64,000 bases of DNA from assembly GCF_019511525.1 (NCBI RefSeq), contig NZ_JAEUAT010000010.1:1-64000 (forward strand), read 5' to 3'. The position numbers and the translations under genes were made by a program. The first letter of the stretch is position 1, and each line of letters starts with the position of its first letter. The notes under the pieces are model-generated. The model saw only the letters and a list, made by a program, of their open reading frames with translations. It was not told where the DNA came from and did not search any database. Positions 59,548-64,000 of this stretch are shown here, piece by piece. This stretch comes from Rhizobium cauense (lineage in GTDB: Bacteria > Pseudomonadota > Alphaproteobacteria > Rhizobiales > Rhizobiaceae).

Positions 59548-60006
59548 TCAGCTTTCCGGTTGGAAACTCAGCAGTTGCCAGTTGCCGCCGCCAACCAGGC
59601 AGGTCTTGCCGTAGAACTTTGCGATGCCGACGTAGGAATGCCGCGTCGTGCGGAACTGGCGGCAGACGTGGCCGGAATCCGTATTCTCGACGATTGTGTC
59701 GATGACGCCGGCGCTGCCGGTCGAAGCGTTCGCCCAGGGAAGGGGTCTACCCTCCAGCCGTTGGATATCGGCGGAGGTCACGGCGTTGCCGACCGTCATT
59801 TCATCAGAAATCGAATCACTCGTCGGTGCGGGCTGCGGCACCGTGCCGGTTGCGACCGACCTATCGACCTTGGAACTGCTGAAGAGATCGAGTCCACCCG
59901 AGACGCAGCCGGAGAGGCCGAGCATCGCCGTCCCGACAATGCAGAAGGCCGCGCAGCGACGCAGCAGACCCTTTGTATGACGATCTGACTTTGCTATGAC
60001 TTTCAC
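59548..60006 (-). CDS. outer-membrane lipoprotein, RT0821/Lpp0805 family
   Basis: A 152-residue protein. A hydrophobic leader ends in the lipobox LSGC (Cys about residue 34), so it is a predicted lipoprotein. A Ser/Thr-rich spacer and a C-terminal domain with two Cys (GHVCRQFRTTRHSYVGIAKF and KTCLVGGGNWQLLSF) match the RT0821/Lpp0805 surface-protein family of alphaproteobacteria. Function is unknown. The start is GTG with AGGA upstream. It is divergent from pdxH across 66 bp. Confidence 0.87.
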   Translation of the reverse strand: MKVIAKSDRHTKGLLRRCAAFCIVGTAMLGLSGCVSGGLDLFSSSKVDRSVATGTVPQPAPTSDSISDEMTVGNAVTSADIQRLEGRPLPWANASTGSAGVIDTIVENTDSGHVCRQFRTTRHSYVGIAKFYGKTCLVGGGNWQLLSFQPES

Positions 60007-60072
60007 CCTGCGTCCTGTCCAGTAGCCAAAGGCTGGGCAAATTTTGAATAAACCCGGGGCATTTGAGCTAAT

Positions 60073-60693
60073 ATGTCGGCAAATGAGTTAACAAGCGGTG
60101 ACTTCACCGAGAGCAACGAACCGTTCGATCTTTTTGCCGAGTGGCTGAAGGAAGCGGAGGCTTCCGAGATCAATGACCCGAATGCGGTAGCGCTTGCGAC
60201 GGTCGATGAGGACGGCCTTCCCAATGTCCGCATGGTTCTCCTTAAGGGGTTCGATCAAGACGGCTTTGTCTTCTACACGAATTTCGAGAGTCAGAAAGGG
60301 CAAGAAATCCTCGGACAGAGAAAAGCGGCCATGTGTTTCCACTGGAAAACGCTGAGGCGGCAGGTTCGCCTGCGCGGGCCTGTGGAAATCGTGAGCGACG
60401 AAGAAGCAGATGCCTATTTCAAGACGCGGGCTCGCGGCAGCCGGATCGGCGCCTGGGCGTCGAAGCAGTCGCGGCCGCTGGAAAGCCGATTCGCGCTGGA
60501 GAAGGCTGTGGCTGAATACACGGCGCGCTACGCCATCGGCGAGATCCCGCGCCCGGCGCACTGGTCGGGCTTCCGCATTCGGCCGCTGTCGATTGAATTC
60601 TGGAAGGACCAGAAATTTCGCCTTCACGATCGCATCGAATTTCGCCGTGCGTCGCCTGAAGGCAATTGGGCGAAGGTTCGCATGTACCCCTGA
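60073..60693 (+). CDS. pdxH: pyridoxamine/pyridoxine 5'-phosphate oxidase
   Basis: An FMN enzyme that makes pyridoxal-5'-phosphate from PNP or PMP. It has 206 residues. Signatures are NAVALATVDEDGLPNVRMVL, VFYTNFESQKGQEI, GSRIGAWASKQSRPLESRFA and the C-terminal WSGFRIRPLSIEFWKDQKFR and LHDRIEFRR, which shape the FMN and PLP sites. All are intact. It is convergent with the polysaccharide deacetylase gene, only 15 bp apart. Confidence 0.96.
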   Translation: MSANELTSGDFTESNEPFDLFAEWLKEAEASEINDPNAVALATVDEDGLPNVRMVLLKGFDQDGFVFYTNFESQKGQEILGQRKAAMCFHWKTLRRQVRLRGPVEIVSDEEADAYFKTRARGSRIGAWASKQSRPLESRFALEKAVAEYTARYAIGEIPRPAHWSGFRIRPLSIEFWKDQKFRLHDRIEFRRASPEGNWAKVRMYP

Positions 60694-60708
60694 TCTTGCA
60701 AGGTCAGG

Positions 60709-61761
60709 TCACGTCCGATTGAGCGCGAAGCGCAAGGGAATGCCGGACGCAAGGCCGGAGACGTAGCGAACCTTCTGGTAAAGGCCGTTGACCGAGAGCC
60801 GTGGGAGGTAGGTCACGTTGTCGATCGAACGCCGCGTGATGACGCCAGGCTGTGTGGTCACTGCCACCGCAAAGCCGAGATCGCGGGCGATTGCGGATTG
60901 CCGGAGTGTTGCAGCCTCGCGGGTGCCATAGGGGTAAGCAAAGGACTGCGCAGGCTTGCCCGTGATCGCCGCAACATAGTCGCGGGAGGCTCCCATCTCC
61001 TCGCGTGCGTCGCTTTCGGAGAGACGCGATACCGCTCGATGGCTGATCGTGTGCGCGCCCAGGGAGGCGAGGGGGCTCGCCTCCAGAAGGTTGAACTCCG
61101 ACGGGCTCATCACCAGATCGTCGACAATCTCTATTGGATCGATTTCATGCGTCCGCGCGATCGTGTCGATCGTTGAGACTGCAGTAGTTTCGTCATGATG
61201 GTGAAGATGATTGGCGATACGCGCGAAAACGCGCTCCTTTGCATCGATCGTCGTAATGTCGAGCATCTCGTGGCCGCCGCCGAAATCGAAGCCAAGCTTC
61301 TCCTCCTTGCGCAGGAGTGCTGCAAGCGTCTCCCACCAGATTGTATGGGTGCGTTCGGCAAGGCCCTTGGCGACGAAGACGGTAAAGGGCGCCTCGTGCT
61401 TTTCGAAGATAGGCAGCGCGTAGACGAGGTTGTTGCGATAGCCGTCATCGAGAGTGAAAGCCGCGAAAGGCTGGCTGGACCCGGGCTCTGAAAGCAGCGC
61501 CGGAATCTCGTGAAGTGCCACGAAGCGGTAGCCGTCGCTCTTCAACCGATCAAGGACGATATCGAGGAACTCCGGAGTGATCTCCAGATGCGCGTTGGGT
61601 GCGAACGCAGTCTCGTCATGCGGGCGGACATGGTGGAGCGTGAAGATGGCCCCAAGTCCCCTGGCGCCGCGCATAACGCCAGCTGCGCGCAGAAGATTGG
61701 CAGTCTCAAGACCGCCCGCAATCGCAATCCGCTTCGCAAGCCTTTGGACGCCCACCGTCAT
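60709..61761 (-). CDS. polysaccharide deacetylase (NodB-homology / CE4 family)
   Basis: From the ATG at 61761 (GGATGAG just upstream) the protein has 350 residues; the open frame runs 68 residues further without plausible sequence. NodB-fold motifs are present: FAAFTLDDGYRNNL (motif 1 Asp-Asp), SLGAHTISHRAVSRLSE (motif 2 His-x3-His) and SFAYPYGTREAATLRQ (motif 3). It would remove N- or O-acetyl groups from a surface polysaccharide or peptidoglycan. There is no signal peptide, so the protein may act in the cytosol or at the inner face. It is divergent from the D,D-carboxypeptidase gene. Confidence 0.9.
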   Translation of the reverse strand: MTVGVQRLAKRIAIAGGLETANLLRAAGVMRGARGLGAIFTLHHVRPHDETAFAPNAHLEITPEFLDIVLDRLKSDGYRFVALHEIPALLSEPGSSQPFAAFTLDDGYRNNLVYALPIFEKHEAPFTVFVAKGLAERTHTIWWETLAALLRKEEKLGFDFGGGHEMLDITTIDAKERVFARIANHLHHHDETTAVSTIDTIARTHEIDPIEIVDDLVMSPSEFNLLEASPLASLGAHTISHRAVSRLSESDAREEMGASRDYVAAITGKPAQSFAYPYGTREAATLRQSAIARDLGFAVAVTTQPGVITRRSIDNVTYLPRLSVNGLYQKVRYVSGLASGIPLRFALNRT

Positions 61762-61988
61762 CTCATCCGCCCGTTGGTTTTCTTGAGCGGCGAAGCTAGC
61801 AAGCGCGCGGTTAAGTCTTGCTGAATGAAGATTTTTGAGTGTCCTCTTTACTGGATTTTCACTATGAAGGATAAAACTTGACAAAAATGGTACCAGTTGC
61901 CGCAAAGTAGCGCCACATTTGCGCCTTTGTAGCGGAACGGGACAAATCCGAATGGCGCCGGCCATTCGCGCTCATCGAGGGGAAATGC
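61762..61988. promoter_or_regulatory. divergent region between deacetylase and D,D-carboxypeptidase
   Basis: A 227-bp region. TTAAGTCTTGCTGAA at 61811-61825 is a 7-of-8 match to the CtrA box, 50 bases upstream of the deacetylase start. No hairpin terminator or gene is seen. Confidence 0.35.
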
Positions 61989-63275
61989 ATGAAGAAGCTG
62001 TTGGCCGCGTTTTTGACCGCGACGCTCGTCGTTGCGGCGCCGTTGACGGCGATGGCAGGCAGCGCCTCGCTTATCCTCGATGCGAGAACCGGCAAGGTTC
62101 TCAGTGCCGAAAATGCCGATGTTTTGAACCATCCCGCTTCGCTGACGAAGATGATGACCATCTACATGGCCTTCGAGGCGATCAAACGCGGCAAGATTGG
62201 CTGGGACACGCCGCTCGTCATGTCGAAATACGCCGCCTCGCGGCCCCCGACAAAGCTCGGCGTTCGCGCCGGTGACTCCATTACGGTTCGCGAAGCGATC
62301 CTTGGCATGATCACCAAGTCGGCCAACGATGCCGCAGCCGCGATGGGTGAGAAGCTTGGTGGCTCGGAAAGCAATTTTGCCCGAATGATGACGCAGAAGG
62401 CCCGGCAGCTCGGCATGAACCGCACGGCTTTCTACAATGCCTCCGGCCTTCCGGATGGCCGCCAGGTCACGACCGCGCGCGACATGTCCACGCTTGCCGT
62501 GGCGCTGATGCGGAACTTCCCGAGTGAGTACCGACTGTTCTCGGCGGCAAGCTTCACCTTCCGCGGACGCACGATCCGCGGCCACAACAACCTGATGTAC
62601 CGGTATCAGGGCATGGACGGCATCAAGACCGGCTACACCAACGCGTCCGGCTTCAATCTGGTCAGCGCCGTAAGGGATGGCAACCGCCGAGTCGTCGGCG
62701 TCGTGCTCGGCGGACGCACCGCTCGCAGCCGCGACGACAAGATGGCGGGTCTGCTCGACAAGTATCTCGGCCGCGCTTCCTCGTCTGGGGGAGCAAAACT
62801 GGTCGCAAGCAACAACGCTCGTCAATCTGTGGAAGTTGCTTCCGCGGCGGACGACAGCGACATGCCGATCCCGGAAAACGCGCCGCGTACCAGTGAGCTG
62901 TCACCAAAGGCGCTCGGTTATCTGAGCGATGCGACAGTGCCGATGGAACGTCCATCCGCCCTTGCCGAGATCGCCAATGTCGGCAAGCCGGCAGCCAAAG
63001 CCGCCGGCGCACCATCTGCTTCCGGCGACTGGCAGATTCAGATTTCGGCAGCCCCGAGCGACGATGCCGCCCGCGCGCTTCTTGCCCAGGCCAAGGCTGA
63101 GGGGGGCCCAGCCCTGAAGAAGGCGTTGCCCTTTACCGAGGCTGTCGGCAACGGCGCAAATACGGTCTATCGCGCCCGCTTTATCGGTTTCCCGAGCCGC
63201 GAAGCTGCAACGTCGGCCTGCGATGCTCTGAGAAAGCGCTCCTACGACTGCATGTTGCTGCCCGAACACGGCTGA
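61989..63275 (+). CDS. D-alanyl-D-alanine carboxypeptidase with SPOR domain
   Basis: A 428-residue periplasmic penicillin-binding protein of family S11 that trims the terminal D-Ala of peptidoglycan stem peptides. A signal peptide occupies about 1-24. The active-site motifs are SLTK (S51, K54), SAN (111-113) and KTG (213-215). After a Ser/Ala-rich linker, the C-terminal 80 residues (GDWQIQISAAPSDDAARALL, TVYRARFIGFPSREAATSAC) form a SPOR domain, which binds denuded glycan at division sites. This architecture is usual in alphaproteobacteria. Confidence 0.94.
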   Translation: MKKLLAAFLTATLVVAAPLTAMAGSASLILDARTGKVLSAENADVLNHPASLTKMMTIYMAFEAIKRGKIGWDTPLVMSKYAASRPPTKLGVRAGDSITVREAILGMITKSANDAAAAMGEKLGGSESNFARMMTQKARQLGMNRTAFYNASGLPDGRQVTTARDMSTLAVALMRNFPSEYRLFSAASFTFRGRTIRGHNNLMYRYQGMDGIKTGYTNASGFNLVSAVRDGNRRVVGVVLGGRTARSRDDKMAGLLDKYLGRASSSGGAKLVASNNARQSVEVASAADDSDMPIPENAPRTSELSPKALGYLSDATVPMERPSALAEIANVGKPAAKAAGAPSASGDWQIQISAAPSDDAARALLAQAKAEGGPALKKALPFTEAVGNGANTVYRARFIGFPSREAATSACDALRKRSYDCMLLPEHG

Positions 63276-63333
63276 CCCATCTCGACTTTCCAATAGAATC
63301 AGAGTTCTCCTACGTAAACAAAAGGAGAACGTC

Positions 63334-63648
63334 ATGCTGCATGATCTCGCCGAAAAGTTCGAGCGCGCTTCACGGAACTATGCCGATGCCAACGGGATAG
63401 ATCGCGATGCGGACTGGTTTCTTCTAAAGCTTCAGGAGGAAATCGGCGAGCTCACCCAAGCTTGGAACCGCGTCAGCGGGCGAGGACGCAAGAAGGGCAG
63501 GTCGGATGAGGAGCTCAGGCGCGATCTTGCAGACGAGGCGGCCGACGTCCTCGGGCACATCCTTCTTTTTGCCCACAGGAACAATTTGGATCTCTCGGCA
63601 GCTATCAGGCGCAAGTGGCTCTTCCAGCCCGAACAGCCCAGTTCTTAG
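63334..63648 (+). CDS. MazG-like nucleotide pyrophosphohydrolase domain protein
   Basis: A 104-residue all-alpha protein. The metal-binding motif pairs are KLQEEIGELTQAWN (EExxE type, about 32-45) and DLADEAADVLGHILLF (ExxD type, about 64-79), the arrangement of MazG/HisE-type NTP pyrophosphohydrolases. It probably hydrolyses a nucleotide triphosphate to the monophosphate, perhaps a damaged one. Its 3' end overlaps the convergent GNAT gene by 4 bp. Confidence 0.85.
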   Translation: MLHDLAEKFERASRNYADANGIDRDADWFLLKLQEEIGELTQAWNRVSGRGRKKGRSDEELRRDLADEAADVLGHILLFAHRNNLDLSAAIRRKWLFQPEQPSS

Positions 63649-64000
63649 GCCGCAGTGATCCCGCGCCGATAGAATTTGGTGTCCACGGCCATAAGCGGAA
63701 ACGACTGCGGAAGCTCGCCCTTCGAAACTTCCGAAAAGCCGTTCTTTTCGTAGAAGCGATGCGCGGCGAGGAACTTGTCGGTCGTCCCAAGGAAGATATC
63801 CTTGATGCCGTGATCCTCCGCATGTGCCACCAGTTGCGACAGCAGCCGGTTTGCAACGCCATGCTCGCGGCCGCGTACGTCAGCCGCGACGAACATCTTG
63901 CGCAAAGCGGTCTGGTTGTTCCCGATGTCCTTCAGCCCGAGCGTGCCGACAACCTGGCCGTTGCGAACGGCGACCCAGAACTGACCTTTGCCGGCTTGAT
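63645..64000 (-). CDS. GNAT family N-acetyltransferase (partial, 5' end beyond window)
   Basis: The minus-strand frame is open from the window edge to a stop at 63645. The part upstream of 63905 reads GQFWVAVRNGQVVGTLGLKD and then NNQTALRKMFVAADVRGREH, i.e. the beta4-alpha3 core of a GNAT with the acetyl-CoA pyrophosphate loop (VRGREHGVANRL). LGTTDKFLAAHRFYEKNGF is motif B. The N-terminal third and start codon lie outside the window. Substrate is unknown. Confidence 0.85.
   Translation of the reverse strand, partial: QAGKGQFWVAVRNGQVVGTLGLKDIGNNQTALRKMFVAADVRGREHGVANRLLSQLVAHAEDHGIKDIFLGTTDKFLAAHRFYEKNGFSEVSKGELPQSFPLMAVDTKFYRRGITAA

Overview
This window is chromosomal DNA from an alphaproteobacterium, almost certainly a member of Rhizobiaceae (Rhizobium, Agrobacterium, Ensifer or a close relative). 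The evidence is high-GC coding DNA, lineage-typical families (HPE1-like secreted protein, BA14K, DUF1217, DUF6101, RT0821/Lpp0805-type lipoprotein), a two-domain RibB whose GTP-cyclohydrolase half lacks its zinc cysteines, a bioMNY biotin transporter, and CtrA-type (TTAA-N7-TTAA) and EcfG-type (GGAAC-N16-CGTT) promoter motifs. No rRNA, tRNA, CRISPR array, prophage or recognisable insertion sequence was seen. Species cannot be assigned from sequence alone.

Layout. 0-9.8 kb: purD behind a 24-bp tandem repeat, a small secreted protein, a soluble winged-helix/TPR regulator, a first chemoreceptor, an intergenic repeat element, DUF523, a YqaA-type membrane protein and glyS. 9.8-12.6 kb: a visibly AT-richer pocket with a hypothetical gene and a divergent Lrp/AsnC regulator plus MFS exporter, probably acquired. 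12.6-18.7 kb: tex, cfa, a phosphoglycerate-mutase-like phosphatase, ubiA, DUF6101. 18.9-24.9 kb: a 911-residue DUF1217 repeat protein, a FAD-linked 2-hydroxyacid dehydrogenase paired with a Sua5/TsaC tRNA-modification enzyme, and an unrecognised conserved-looking protein. 25-29.4 kb: an orphan Rieske oxygenase, a secreted GH25 muramidase, BA14K and a CorA/ZntB transporter. 29.5-32.1 kb: acyl-CoA dehydrogenase plus crotonase. 32.2-41.9 kb: three further chemoreceptors, two VOC proteins and the tlyA-RNA methyltransferase pair. 41.9-52.7 kb: dxs, pirin, HDAC-like hydrolase and xseB, a thioesterase, bioMNY, a YcaQ-type DNA glycosylase, a KTSC protein, aroC-ribB. 52.8-64 kb: a CHASE-PAS-GGDEF-EAL c-di-GMP protein, DUF1344, a second histidine phosphatase, fabI, a DnaJ-type cochaperone, an outer-membrane lipoprotein, pdxH, a polysaccharide deacetylase, a D,D-carboxypeptidase with SPOR domain, a MazG-like protein and a truncated GNAT at the right edge.

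How the genes fit together. Most are housekeeping (purine, isoprenoid, chorismate, riboflavin, PLP, ubiquinone, fatty-acid and tRNA metabolism). Superimposed is a motility and envelope layer: four chemoreceptors but no che operon, a c-di-GMP enzyme, peptidoglycan enzymes and a DUF1217 (flagella-associated) protein. Several intergenic regions carry perfect or near-perfect CtrA boxes, in front of the muramidase, the unrecognised 24.2-kb gene and three of the four chemoreceptors, suggesting part of this neighbourhood is tied to the cell-cycle/motility regulator. The most unusual items are the multi-repeat DUF1217 protein, two copies of an intergenic repeat abutting transcription terminators at the 3' ends of chemoreceptor genes, and evidence of gene conversion between adjacent chemoreceptors.
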